A DNA stretch of 64,000 nt, from positions 60,841 through 124,840 of the forward strand of contig VAZV01000144.1 in NCBI GenBank assembly GCA_005884765.1. The letters are read 5' to 3'. Positions 1-8,167 of this stretch are shown here, piece after piece (the stretch's first letter is position 1; each line of letters begins with the position of its first letter). The notes below the pieces were generated by a model. The model worked only from the letters and a program-made list of their open reading frames with translations. It was not told where the DNA came from and did no database searches. Source of the stretch: Alphaproteobacteria bacterium (GTDB taxonomy: Bacteria > Pseudomonadota > Alphaproteobacteria > Rhizobiales > Xanthobacteraceae). Position numbers and translations under genes: made by a program.

Positions 1-26
1 CGGATCAAGCCGGCGCGAATTCTTTT

Positions 27-85
27 CAAGACGGCCGCAAGAAAATAGCAAGAGAATCTCAAGGAGATCTCAAGACAATCTCAAG
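27..85. repeat. Six CAAG units with exact 11-bp period
   Basis: CAAG occurs at 27, 38, 49, 60, 71 and 82, each exactly 11 bp apart. The last four units share a longer core, ATAGCAAG at 45 and then ATCTCAAG at 56, 67 and 78. The final unit runs into AAGGGG, the probable ribosome-binding site of the GNAT gene starting at 94. A period of 11 is not a multiple of three, so it is unlikely to be coding. It could be a phased protein-binding array or a tandem duplication in the leader; the function is unknown. Confidence 0.6.
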
Positions 86-93
86 GGGATAGA

Positions 94-618
94 ATGAGGC
101 ATTTGTTGCGGGCGACAGAAATCGTCGCGAGTACGGCAAGCCCCATGTGGATTCGAACCGCGGCCGCGAGCGACCTCGAAGGCCTTTCCGAACATTTCGA
201 GAATCTATCGCCGTCCTCGCGGCATAACCGCTTCATGGGTGCGGTAGGCAATGTTTCGAAAATTGCATTCGATTGCCTGAAGCGTAGCTGGAAATCGGAT
301 CACTTCACGCTGGTCGCGGAGTGGCGCGCGCAGGGGCGCGATGCCATTATCGGCGAGGCCGCTTACGGCTTCGACCGCGAAAAGGGATGCGGCGAGTTCG
401 CGATCTCTGTCGCCGATCGCTGGCAGCATCGCGGGCTCGGTTCGGCGCTGTTGGACGCATTGCAGCTTCGCGCCATCAGCCTCGGTCATTTCGAGTTGTT
501 CGGCGAGGCCTTGAAAACCAATCTTGAAATGACGAACCTTGCCCGCAAGGCCGGCTTTGCGTTCACGCGTTCGCTGGACTGGCGCGCGGTGCGATTCGAC
601 AAAAAGTTGTCGGGCTAG
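94..618 (+). CDS. GNAT family N-acetyltransferase
   Basis: This encodes a single-domain Gcn5-related acetyltransferase of 174 residues that should move an acetyl group from acetyl-CoA to an amine. The acetyl-CoA pyrophosphate loop is visible as QHRGLGSALLDAL near residues 109-121, followed by the usual C-terminal strand with N and K/R residues. An N-terminal stretch of about 18 residues precedes the domain, so an internal ATG (WIRTAA region) is a possible alternative start. The chosen ATG has AAGGGG 6 nt upstream. The substrate cannot be told from sequence. It stands alone, with a convergent GFA-family gene downstream. Confidence 0.85.
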   Translation: MRHLLRATEIVASTASPMWIRTAAASDLEGLSEHFENLSPSSRHNRFMGAVGNVSKIAFDCLKRSWKSDHFTLVAEWRAQGRDAIIGEAAYGFDREKGCGEFAISVADRWQHRGLGSALLDALQLRAISLGHFELFGEALKTNLEMTNLARKAGFAFTRSLDWRAVRFDKKLSG

Positions 619-669
619 ACCGGTTGGGACGACGGCCCGGAGCGCCGAGCCGTCGTTGATGCTGGCCGC

Positions 670-1092
670 TCACTCTGCGACCATCTCTCCCGACCCGCCG
701 AATTCGCTTGGAAAATCCTTCAATTTGGGCAGTCCGTCGCGCATCTGCAGCACCGTCTCCGCGTAGTTGACGTGCACGCCCGGCTTGAAAGCAAGATCTG
801 GAATGGTCGCCGCGAACACGTCCACCAGACCGAGCGGCGGATGGTTGGTCATCAGATGACCGCCGCATTTGGCGCAGTACTGCCGCTGGCTCAATTTCGA
901 TTTCTGGAACATCGCGACATGTTCGGCGCCGACGGCGATCCGCACCGCTTCCGGCTTCCAGAGGCTGAAAGCGTTGACGGGGCCGCCGGACCAGGATCGG
1001 CAGGAACTGCAGTGGCAATACCCCATCGCCTCCGGCGATCCCGAAAGCTCGATTTCAACGGCGCCGCAAAAGCATTTACCTGTCAATTTCAT
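670..1092 (-). CDS. GFA family (CENP-V/GFA domain) protein
   Basis: This is a 140-residue zinc-binding protein of the glutathione-dependent formaldehyde-activating (GFA/CENP-V) family. The characteristic cysteine clusters are present: CFCGAVEIE near the N-terminus, CHCSSCRSW about 20 residues on, and CAKCGGHL near residue 80. I chose the ATG at 1092 (MKLTGKCF), because the fold starts there and the 14 codons upstream are not family-like. The family name should not be read as proof of formaldehyde activity, since many members have unknown substrates. It is convergent with the GNAT gene and divergent from the AraC regulator. Confidence 0.88.
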   Translation of the reverse strand: MKLTGKCFCGAVEIELSGSPEAMGYCHCSSCRSWSGGPVNAFSLWKPEAVRIAVGAEHVAMFQKSKLSQRQYCAKCGGHLMTNHPPLGLVDVFAATIPDLAFKPGVHVNYAETVLQMRDGLPKLKDFPSEFGGSGEMVAE

Positions 1093-1329
1093 CCTTGAAT
1101 CCTGACCTTGCAAAAAGGACGGCAGAGAGATCATCGCCGCGGCTTTCAGTCTTGGACTTATGCGACCAACCGTGGGTGCCGGGCGACATCGCGGGGCCCG
1201 ACAACAAGCGTGTCCGGCCTCCTCCGATCGGGGGATGCCGGACCGCGTACAAAGGCGCTAACAGAGGGCCGGGCGGGAGGAATGCGGTACGCGGGGGCGG
1301 AATGGCTTCAATTGATTGGCGTGACGCGC

Positions 1330-2298
1330 ATGACGGATTTAGACAATCGCATTGTTGAGTTTTCTACCAATCATATCCCTGAAAAGGACCGCATTGCCTT
1401 CTGGCGCGAACATTATGGCCACGTCATGCTCCGCGCCGATCTTGAGCCGGCGCGAGACGCGGCCTTTGAAGCTCGGATAGCGTCGCTGGCGCTTCCGGGG
1501 CTGCAGCTCATGGAAGCTTCATCGTCGCCCGCGAAAATCTCGCGCAGCGGCCGCTATCTCGCCGACGGCAACGACGACGTCGTGGTTGCCGTCAACCGGA
1601 CCGGATCCGTCAATATCGCATCCGGCGGACGCGAGCAGAGCTTGCGCGAGGGCGAGGCGATCGTATTGAGCGGCGGTGAGGCGACGTCGTTCCACCGCAC
1701 CAGCATCGGGCGATCCATTACGCTGCGGGTGCCGCGCGCGATGTTCGAGCAGACGGTTGTCAGTCTCGATGACGCCTTCATGCGTCCGATTCCCGCTGAC
1801 CGAGGCGCGCTGAGGCTCCTGGTGGATTACGCCGGCTGGCTATTGAACGCGGGCTCGTCGATCGATCAGCAATTGCGCAACGTTTCGGTTCGCCACGTTC
1901 AGGACCTCCTGGCGCTAGCCGTCGGCCCGGCGGCGGATTTTGCCGATACCGCGAGGACCCGCGGCTTGCGTGCTGCGCGCCTGAAGCTCGCGAAATCCTA
2001 TGTCGTCGCGCATAGTCACCGCCGCGACATCTCGGTCGGGACCCTTGCCGCTAGCCTCAACGTCACGCCGCGGTATGTGCAGCGCATGTTCGAGGCCGAC
2101 GGCACGACGTTCTCGGAGTTTTTGATCGGCCAACGCCTGGCGCGGGCCCACCGACTGCTGTGCGAGCCGAGCGCGAGCCAAATCGCGATCAGCACCATCG
2201 CCTACGATGTCGGCTTTGGCGACCTGTCCTACTTCAATCGGCGCTTCCGCCAGCAATACGGGCTCACGCCGCGCGAAGTGCGGGGCGACAGAACGTGA
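1330..2298 (+). CDS. AraC family transcriptional regulator
   Basis: This 322-residue regulator has an N-terminal AraC-binding-like sensing domain (about residues 1-190) and a C-terminal double helix-turn-helix (about 220-318). The second HTH carries the family pattern IAYDVGFGDLSYFNRRFR followed by YGLTPREVR. The frame is open far upstream, but homologous sequence begins at MTDLDNRIVEF, so I used the ATG at 1330; a GTG lies 9 bp upstream. The inducer is unknown. It is divergent from the GFA gene and could regulate it, which is inference from position only. Confidence 0.9.
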   Translation: MTDLDNRIVEFSTNHIPEKDRIAFWREHYGHVMLRADLEPARDAAFEARIASLALPGLQLMEASSSPAKISRSGRYLADGNDDVVVAVNRTGSVNIASGGREQSLREGEAIVLSGGEATSFHRTSIGRSITLRVPRAMFEQTVVSLDDAFMRPIPADRGALRLLVDYAGWLLNAGSSIDQQLRNVSVRHVQDLLALAVGPAADFADTARTRGLRAARLKLAKSYVVAHSHRRDISVGTLAASLNVTPRYVQRMFEADGTTFSEFLIGQRLARAHRLLCEPSASQIAISTIAYDVGFGDLSYFNRRFRQQYGLTPREVRGDRT

Positions 2299-2417
2299 AT
2301 ATGTTCTCTTACGTCCTAGAGGATGTCGTGTCGGGCCAAGACGCGCCGCCGCCTTCGCGTTAGCTCCCACTCAAGTCCGACGGTCATTGTTTGCCGTCAA
2401 TTTGAACGGAGCTATTC

Positions 2418-2777
2418 ATGAACGACTTCTATCTGGCGACAATTGTCGCGGCCGTCGTCACCATTGTGATTGCCTTGCATGTGCTCGTCGCGGGAACGCG
2501 TGGGTCTGCGACGCCGGAATTGTTCGCCCGCTTGCGCTCGCGAGGCGCGCGAATTGCCGATTGGGTCAAGCGCGCCTTCGATCATTGGGTGGCTGCGATG
2601 CTCGCACGCCGCGAGCGGCAGGCTGTGATGTCCGCACTCAACCGTTGCTCCGATCGCGAGCTAAAGGACATCGGTCTCCGTCGCGGCGACATCGCCTATG
2701 GCGTCGGTCTTCCCGAAGGGATGTACGGCGCAAGCGGCGCGGCATCGAAGCTGTATTCAGCTGGTTGGAGGCCGTGA
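2418..2777 (+). CDS. DUF1127 domain protein with N-terminal membrane segment
   Basis: This is a 119-residue protein. Residues 5-26 form a hydrophobic helix, and the C-terminal part has the DUF1127 (YjiS-like) signature LNRCSDRELKDIGLRRGDI near 75-93. DUF1127 proteins in alphaproteobacteria are small arginine-rich proteins, some shown to affect RNA and phosphate metabolism. Most lack a membrane helix, so the N-terminal anchor here is notable. GGAG precedes the ATG. Its TGA stop overlaps the start of the next gene by one base, so the two are probably translated together. Confidence 0.8.
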   Translation: MNDFYLATIVAAVVTIVIALHVLVAGTRGSATPELFARLRSRGARIADWVKRAFDHWVAAMLARRERQAVMSALNRCSDRELKDIGLRRGDIAYGVGLPEGMYGASGAASKLYSAGWRP

Positions 2778-2989
2778 TGACATCAAAAAGGATCGTCTTA
2801 AGGGCCCTCGACGGGGTCTTCGTCACCTTTACCACGATGCTGGTCCTGTGGCTCGGAGGTCTTCCGTTCGATTGGCTCTCGGACCTCGTCGAGATGCCGC
2901 CCGGCGAGTTCCATTGGTTTGCGATGTTCGTCGTATTTGCCGCGTTGTGGCTCATGCACGCCATCGCGACCTCGGACTCGGCGCCGTAA
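2777..2989 (+). CDS. Small two-helix membrane protein
   Basis: This 70-residue protein has two hydrophobic segments, about residues 11-28 and 44-63, joined by a short loop with acidic residues (LSDLVEMPPGEFHW). The ATG at 2777 shares its A with the stop of the DUF1127 gene (TGATG), a typical coupled arrangement. I recognise no family. The tight coupling suggests the two products act together at the membrane; this is inference. Confidence 0.6.
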   Translation: MTSKRIVLRALDGVFVTFTTMLVLWLGGLPFDWLSDLVEMPPGEFHWFAMFVVFAALWLMHAIATSDSAP

Positions 2990-3040
2990 GACCCGCGCAG
3001 GATGACTTTTCCCCGACTCGTCATCCCGCTCTATATTTTT

Positions 3041-3121
3041 GTTTGAGCATGATCTCCGCGCAAACGCGTTGCGCGTTTGTCGCGAGGAAAACCGGTGCCC
3101 ACTTTTCCGGATCATGCTCTA
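3041..3121. repeat. Interspersed palindromic repeat, family A copy 1
   Basis: The element starts with GAGCATGATC, contains the inverted pair CAAACGCGTTGCGCGTTTG, and ends with ACTTTTCCGGATCATGCTCTAG. Similar copies lie at 47241-47310 (opposite orientation) and 58831-58888. I recall this family as common in Bradyrhizobium genomes. The right end overlaps the stop codon of the DUF1697 gene. Confidence 0.8.
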
Positions 3122-3631
3122 GTTGCCGGAGGCAAGCTCCACGAGCTTGGCGATGGTGTTGATGTTCCGGGCCGTCCCCTTTGCGGCGGCCGGAATCCTC
3201 AATTTCGAACGTCCCATACCGCTGCCATAGGCGACGAAAATCTCGCGCTTGCCGAGCCGTACCTCCTCGTCCTGCTGGCCGCGGATATCATCCAAGGCGT
3301 CCAACGGCGGGGGATCGTCCAGAAAGATCGCGACGGTCCAGTTCGGAGGCGATTTGGGAAATGGATTCGATTTCAGGACCGCCGCCATTTCCTGCGCGGT
3401 ACGCAGAACCACGCCGACGGGCTTGCCGGCATAGGTCCGCAGGCGCTTCTCCAGCGCCGCCTTGACGGTGGCAGCGGATCGATTGGTGCTGAACACCACA
3501 TTGCCGCTGGCGATGTAGGTTCGCACTTTGGCAAATCCTTCAGCGACGCACATCGCCTTCAGCTCGGTCATCGGCAGCTTGCCGGTGCCGCCAACATTCA
3601 CCGCGCGCATCAATGCAATATAGTTCGGCAT
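3119..3631 (-). CDS. DUF1697 domain-containing protein
   Basis: This 170-residue protein belongs to DUF1697, a family of cytosolic proteins of unknown function. The hallmark N-terminal block YIALMRAVNVGGTGKLPM and the YIASGNVVF strand about 30 residues later are both clear. I chose the ATG at 3631 (MPNYIALMR), because the family always begins within a few residues of this motif; the frame stays open upstream to 3667. Its TAG stop is formed exactly at the boundary with the interspersed repeat downstream (CTAG of the repeat end), so the present C-terminus may have been set by repeat insertion. Confidence 0.88.
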   Translation of the reverse strand: MPNYIALMRAVNVGGTGKLPMTELKAMCVAEGFAKVRTYIASGNVVFSTNRSAATVKAALEKRLRTYAGKPVGVVLRTAQEMAAVLKSNPFPKSPPNWTVAIFLDDPPPLDALDDIRGQQDEEVRLGKREIFVAYGSGMGRSKLRIPAAAKGTARNINTIAKLVELASGN

Positions 3632-3730
3632 CCTGGCTCGCCCGCTGCGGTCGCTGGAAACGATCATATGCTTGTATCGGCCCAGACTCCAAGTCGGCCA
3701 TTTGCCCGCCGGCGCGCCCGACGCTGGAGG

Positions 3731-5278
3731 TCAGGCCTGGTTCGGAAGGGCCTTGCCTAGCATGCGCAGGCAGCGCGCGAGGGTCTCGGCTGGCGTTCCC
3801 GCAGCCTCGATCCGCGGCCAGTCGAGATCGCCTTCCGTCATGGCTTCCTGCGCGATCGCGATCGCCGCGGTCGCATCAGAAGCATCCTTCGTTCGCGCAT
3901 TAATACGCGCCAATCGCGTCGCGCGATCGGCTTCCAGAAACAGGCCGATGTGACGGACCGCTACTGGGGCCGTTGCGGCAAATGCCGCGCGTTCTTCGCT
4001 TCGCAAGAACGCCGCATCGAGCACGACCGAGCAGCCTTGTTGGGCGGCACGACGTGCAGCTTCCATCAAGATCTCGTACACCTTCTTGGTGACGACCGGT
4101 TCATATGCCGACGATGGCAGGCGCGTCGTTTCCGGAACGTCAAAGAGCGCTTTGCGGATCACGTCGGAACGAACAATGCGAGCGCCGGGCGGCGGCCCAA
4201 TCAGGGGTGCGATCGCGCGGCCAAGCGCGCTTTTCCCGGTGCCGGACAAGCCCCCTATCGCCACCATGCAAGGCGGCTCGGGCTCGATCAGGCGAATGGC
4301 AAGATCGAAATAGCGCTTGGCTTCGCTCCGTGCCGATGGATTGCCTTCGCCTTGCTCGCTTTTCATGAAGAGCACATGCGCGCGGATCGCCGCGCGCATC
4401 GAAAGAAACAGCGGGAACAACACCAGCGCGTTGCGGGCGGCTTCGTCGGCTGCGTCCAGGTAAGTGTTGAAAAGGACGTTTGCCGCCGCCCGCTGGTCGA
4501 AACGGATCAAATCCATCAGCGGAAACGCCAGATCATAGAGGATGTCGGTCGTGGCAATAATCGGGTCGAATTCGATGGCATCGAACATCACCGGCTTACC
4601 GTCGATGAGAACGATGTTGCCGAGATGGAGATCGCCGTGGCAACGCCTTACCCAGCCTGCGGCGGCCCGTGCCTCGAGGAGGGTGGTCTGCTCGACCAGT
4701 GCCGCATGGCTGAAGGCGTCGAGCCGGTCGATCGCTGCGCCAGCCAGTCCGCTCACCGCGCGAAATTTTGCCGTATTCCGGTCGATGATCCCGCCGATCG
4801 AGTCCAGCCATGGGCCGCCTGGCGCGGGAGCGGATCGGTCATGGGCGCGACGGATCGTGTCTGCCAGTGCGACGGCGAGGCCCGGCTGCACTTCTGAAGT
4901 CGCCGCCACGCGATCCAGGCCCAGCGTTTCGTCAAATCTCGCCATCTCGACCGCCCATTCCACCGGCGTCCCGCTGCCATCGACGGCGAGGCCCGCTTCC
5001 CCTAGCGTGATCGGGACCACGCGGCGGTAGAGGTCAGGTGCGAACAGCGTATTGACCCTCAGTTCTTCATCGCAGGCCTGCTTGCGCTTTTCGAGGGTCG
5101 AGTAATCGAGAAACGGCAGGCGAACCGCGCGTTTGACCTTGAGCACGCGGTCCTTGCCGAGAAAGACGATGGAGGCATGGGTGTCGACCCGCTGCGTATC
5201 GGGCTCGACGCGGCCAAGAAAAGAGAGCACCGCCCCCTGGTCCGTCTCATGCGAGGTCGTCGTGGCGCCACGGGTCAT
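3731..5278 (-). CDS. Bifunctional aminoglycoside phosphotransferase-like / AAA ATPase kinase
   Basis: This is a two-domain protein of 515 residues. The N-terminal two thirds is an APH-like kinase fold with catalytic loop WVRRCHGDLHLGNIVL and metal-binding segment MFDAIEFD. The C-terminal third is a P-loop kinase (AAA_33 type) with Walker A GGLSGTGKSALGRA. This fusion is widespread in proteobacteria, but its substrate is not established. The ATG at 5278 overlaps the stop of the upstream alcohol dehydrogenase by 4 bp (ATGA), which fixes the start and shows translational coupling. The frame stays open further upstream inside the dehydrogenase gene; I discount that. Confidence 0.88.
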   Translation of the reverse strand: MTRGATTTSHETDQGAVLSFLGRVEPDTQRVDTHASIVFLGKDRVLKVKRAVRLPFLDYSTLEKRKQACDEELRVNTLFAPDLYRRVVPITLGEAGLAVDGSGTPVEWAVEMARFDETLGLDRVAATSEVQPGLAVALADTIRRAHDRSAPAPGGPWLDSIGGIIDRNTAKFRAVSGLAGAAIDRLDAFSHAALVEQTTLLEARAAAGWVRRCHGDLHLGNIVLIDGKPVMFDAIEFDPIIATTDILYDLAFPLMDLIRFDQRAAANVLFNTYLDAADEAARNALVLFPLFLSMRAAIRAHVLFMKSEQGEGNPSARSEAKRYFDLAIRLIEPEPPCMVAIGGLSGTGKSALGRAIAPLIGPPPGARIVRSDVIRKALFDVPETTRLPSSAYEPVVTKKVYEILMEAARRAAQQGCSVVLDAAFLRSEERAAFAATAPVAVRHIGLFLEADRATRLARINARTKDASDATAAIAIAQEAMTEGDLDWPRIEAAGTPAETLARCLRMLGKALPNQA

Positions 5279-6258
5279 GGTTGCAGCACGGCGGCGCCGA
5301 TCAATGCGCCGCTCCTGAGCGCGGCAAGGGCGGCGTTGGCTTCGCGAAGCGGATACACCGTCGTATGCGTCTTGACCCCCGCCTTGGGTACAATGGCAAG
5401 AAACGCCTCGCCATCCGCGCGTGTCAGGTTCGCGACCGAGACGATTTGCCGTTCTTCCCAGAGCAAGCGGTAAGGAAAGGTCGGAATATCCGACATGTGA
5501 ATTCCGGCGCACACCACACGTCCACCTTTTCGCACCGCGCGCAACGCGGCCGGAACCAGCGCGCCGACGGGCGCGTAGAGAATGGCCGCGTCGAGCGGCA
5601 CCGGCGGCGCGTCGTCCGAGGCGCCAGCCCAGGCGGCGCCGAGCGAAAGCGCAAGCTGCTGCGCGGCGCTATCGCCGGCGCGCGTGAACGCGTAGAGGGT
5701 ACGTCCCTGCCAATTCGCGACCTGCGCTACGATATGCGCGGCGGCGCCGAACCCGTACAGCCCGAGATGGTTCGCATCGCCGGCCATGGTGAGCGAGCGC
5801 CAGCCGATCAAGCCTGCGCAAAGAAGCGGCGCGAGAGCCGTGTCCTCACCCGCCTCGCCGAGCGGAAAACAGTAGCGCGCGTCGGCCAGAAGATGCGAGG
5901 CAAACCCGCCGTCGCGCGTATAGCCGGTAAATACCGGATGATCGCAGAGATTTTCGCGGTCCTGCCGGCAATAGGGGCAAATGCCGCAGGTTGCTCCAAG
6001 CCAGGGGACGCCGACGCGTTCGCCAAGGCGCAACGATGCCACACCCTGGCCCAGCGCATCGACACGTCCGACAACCTCGTGACCCGGCACAATCGGATAG
6101 GGAATATCGGGCAATTCCCCGTCGACCACATGGAGATCGGTGCGGCACACGCCGCAGGCGCCAACGCGGATGCGGACCATGCCGGGACCAGGATCGGGCT
6201 CGCCCCGCTCACGGAACGCCAGCGCCTTGCCCGGCGCCTCCAATACCATGACCTGCAT
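5275..6258 (-). CDS. Zinc-dependent alcohol dehydrogenase family protein
   Basis: This is a 327-residue medium-chain dehydrogenase. Catalytic-zinc ligands are in CGVCRTDLHV and GHEVVGRV, and the structural-zinc cluster is CGICPYCRQDRENLC. A nucleotide-binding region follows (LGLYGFGAAAHIVAQVA), where the usual GxGxxG is seen as GFGAAA. I chose the ATG at 6258 rather than a TTG at 6264, because AGAGGA lies 8 nt before the ATG. It would reduce or oxidise an aldehyde/alcohol pair with NAD(P). It is the first gene of a coupled pair with the APH-AAA kinase, so the two are likely used under the same stress or low-oxygen condition (inference). Confidence 0.9.
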   Translation of the reverse strand: MQVMVLEAPGKALAFRERGEPDPGPGMVRIRVGACGVCRTDLHVVDGELPDIPYPIVPGHEVVGRVDALGQGVASLRLGERVGVPWLGATCGICPYCRQDRENLCDHPVFTGYTRDGGFASHLLADARYCFPLGEAGEDTALAPLLCAGLIGWRSLTMAGDANHLGLYGFGAAAHIVAQVANWQGRTLYAFTRAGDSAAQQLALSLGAAWAGASDDAPPVPLDAAILYAPVGALVPAALRAVRKGGRVVCAGIHMSDIPTFPYRLLWEERQIVSVANLTRADGEAFLAIVPKAGVKTHTTVYPLREANAALAALRSGALIGAAVLQP

Positions 6259-6342
6259 TCGCAACGTCCTCTGGCTGAAACAGAAACTTAGGTATGTCAG
6301 CCGAGTTCCCGTTTGATCTCCATCAAGGCGGGAGGTTCAGAA

Positions 6343-6902
6343 ATGAGCGATACCAGGGTTGGTACCGGATCGGCGCATTCACGCGCCCTCGTCTGGATCG
6401 CGGCGAGCGTTGGGGTCCTCGGGTTGCTGCATCACGCCGATCACGTCTTCCGAGGGAATCACAGCGGTTGGCCATTTACCGCGGACGTGACGCCGTTCAC
6501 CTTCAGCCTTCTCATCTACCCGATGCTGATCTACGGCATTTGGCGCACGTGGCGGCGGCAAGCCAGCGCCGTTTACTGGCTCGCTACAGGCGTTCTGTTG
6601 GCCGGCTTGGTCACGTTCGTCCACTATGTTCCGATCGGAAAATACGAACGGGTCTCAACCGATCTGTACTTGCCCTATGTGGACCCCTATGCCGATCCGA
6701 GTCGCTTCAATCTGCCGCACCGGAAGCTCATCGCGCATGGTTCCAGCACGTATACGGTCCACACGCCAGCGCGTTCTATGGCTGGCTTGCGGTGTCGGTC
6801 CTCGTGCTCCTGACGTTGGCCACATATGCTCTGCTGATCGTCTCGATCGTCGCTCTCCGCGATGCGATGCGTGCAGGGGCAGGGAGTGAACTCAATCGGT
6901 GA
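6343..6902 (+). pseudogene. Frameshifted multi-pass membrane protein
   Basis: The ATG at 6343 (MSDTRVGTGSAH, with GGGAGG upstream) opens a membrane protein with hydrophobic segments around residues 14-30, 49-66 and 75-95. The frame is good to about PYADPSRFNLPH, near 6720. The sequence then continues as a convincing membrane protein only in another frame (HVYGPHASAFYGWLAVSVLVLLTLATY), ending at 6902. Adding one G in the CCGGAAG at about 6722-6728 would join the halves into one protein of about 186 residues. This is either a real one-base deletion or a sequencing error. No family was recognised. Confidence 0.65.
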
Positions 6903-7116
6903 GGAAGTCGAAACCGGTGGCGTTCGGCGCGGCTTGCGAAGCGAAGTGGCGCGCCATGGCCGATGAAGATGGGTACAATTGTTTTTCCATGACGCTATGA
7001 TGTGGCACTCGCCAATGCGAGAACATGTCCGCACCCACGATCAGACCGCCAATTTGCCACTCGCCCTGAAGTCGCGCAGCGAAGGCCTGGCTTCCGATGA
7101 GTTGCCAACCTCCAAA
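6892..7116 (-). pseudogene. Unrecognised coding remnant (74 codons, no proper start)
   Basis: On the minus strand an open stretch bounded upstream by two stop codons (7117-7122) reads as protein-like sequence: it begins FGGWQLIGSQAFAARLQGEW, contains GADMFSHWRVPHHSVMEK, and ends in ATGFDFLTD. There is no good start codon until the internal MFSHW. It may be the C-terminal fragment of a lost gene. It overlaps the end of the frameshifted membrane gene by 11 bp. I do not recognise the family and the call is tentative. Confidence 0.3.
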
Positions 7117-7188
7117 TCATCAATCCTTGACGGATGACCCGCCGCGGTGAAGCATCGGGCGTCTATCTCGATGATCACAGTTATCGCT

Positions 7189-7371
7189 GAGGTGCAGCGC
7201 AAGCACGTCAACGAACTGTGCAACGACCGCAGGGCTGTAACGGCCCCAACGGCACTCATCCTTGCCCGCGTGTTCGGCAACAGTCCCGACTTCTGGCTCA
7301 ACGTGCAACGTCGAAGCGACATCTGGGAGGCGATGAACTCGCCGCGCGAGCGCCGCGCTATGAGCGCCAGA
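7189..7371 (+). pseudogene. HigA-like antitoxin remnant
   Basis: The segment VQRKHVNELCNDRRAVTAPT, followed by ARVFGNSPDFWLNVQRRSDIW and EAMNSPRER, matches the middle and end of HigA/VapI-type XRE antitoxins. The N-terminal half of the HTH (the usual GLTQAELA part) is missing upstream, and the frame runs on into unrelated sequence after about 7371. No intact HigB toxin is visible beside it. This is a dead toxin-antitoxin remnant in a decayed patch. From about 7372 to 7594 I see nothing I can name. Confidence 0.65.
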
Positions 7372-7594
7372 CTATCGATTGGCTTCGTTGATTTTGCTGC
7401 GGCTTCGTTTGATTCGATCGCGTTCATTGAGCTTTGGTTGGACCGTTTTTGGTGCGAAACTCGTGCGGTGACGCCTCGCTCGTGCAGAGGAGCCATGATT
7501 GGCATCCGTCTCGCTGAGACGCGACACTCCCTACGCAACTCGTTCGTCGTCGGTGGCGACTAGCGAGATACTGTCTCAGGATTTCCTCGCGTGT

Positions 7595-8167
7595 TCATCT
7601 GCGGAGATTGTGGATGAGAGCGGCGAGAGCAGCTTTTCCGCTGTCTTGCAGCATACCCATATCCTCGAATTCTCCTTCGGCGAGGGCGTCGGATAGTCGC
7701 TCAAGCTGGAGCAGCACCGCCGCGATCGATGGCTCGTCTCTAGCGGCGGCGCCTTTCAACGATCGGATGAAGGCTATCTGCCGTCTCCGGCTCTCTGCGC
7801 GGGCCTCACGTACCGAAGGGATTTCGTAGGATAGTTGGCGAAGGCTTCGCCGGAATTTAAGATATGCGCGGTGATGCGCTACGCAGGCATCCGCCAGCAC
7901 GTCGTCAGCGGCGGCAGCCGAGAGCAAGTCCTTCAGGATGGCGGCTTCTGCAGCTTGCCACTCGTGATACGCCGCGATGAAGATTTCAGCCTTGTCCTGA
8001 AACCAGCGATAGAAGGTCTGCGGCGCGAATCCGGCACGACGGGCAATCCGATTGCTGTCTGTGCCATCATATCCCGACTCGTTGAATTCAGCGGCAGCGG
8101 CGTCGATCAACAAACGCCGCGTATCGCCGCGCGAACGACTGGATCGGGCGACCGCAGCCTTATTCAT
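7595..8167 (-). CDS. TetR family transcriptional regulator
   Basis: This 190-residue regulator has an N-terminal TetR helix-turn-helix (residues about 14-60), including RIARRAGFAPQTFYRWFQDK, and a helical ligand-binding C-terminus. Its ATG overlaps the stop of the alpha/beta hydrolase by 4 bp (8164-8167), so it is the last gene of the operon SDR-DoxX-hydrolase-TetR. It probably controls that operon, perhaps through the ATCAC-N4-GTGAT palindromes at 10265-10298; that link is inference. Confidence 0.9.
   Translation of the reverse strand: MNKAAVARSSRSRGDTRRLLIDAAAAEFNESGYDGTDSNRIARRAGFAPQTFYRWFQDKAEIFIAAYHEWQAAEAAILKDLLSAAAADDVLADACVAHHRAYLKFRRSLRQLSYEIPSVREARAESRRRQIAFIRSLKGAAARDEPSIAAVLLQLERLSDALAEGEFEDMGMLQDSGKAALAALIHNLRR

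Noticed and set aside
1108..1329. N-terminal extension of the AraC regulator
   Set aside because: The first 74 codons are Gly/Arg-rich and not family-like; homology starts at the ATG at 1330.
5281..6291. 336-codon plus-strand open frame
   Set aside because: Antisense to the zinc alcohol dehydrogenase; no domains visible.
7041..7538. 165-codon minus-strand open frame
   Set aside because: It is the antisense of the HigA remnant and shows no domain. The 6892-7116 frame is a better protein candidate in part of that span.
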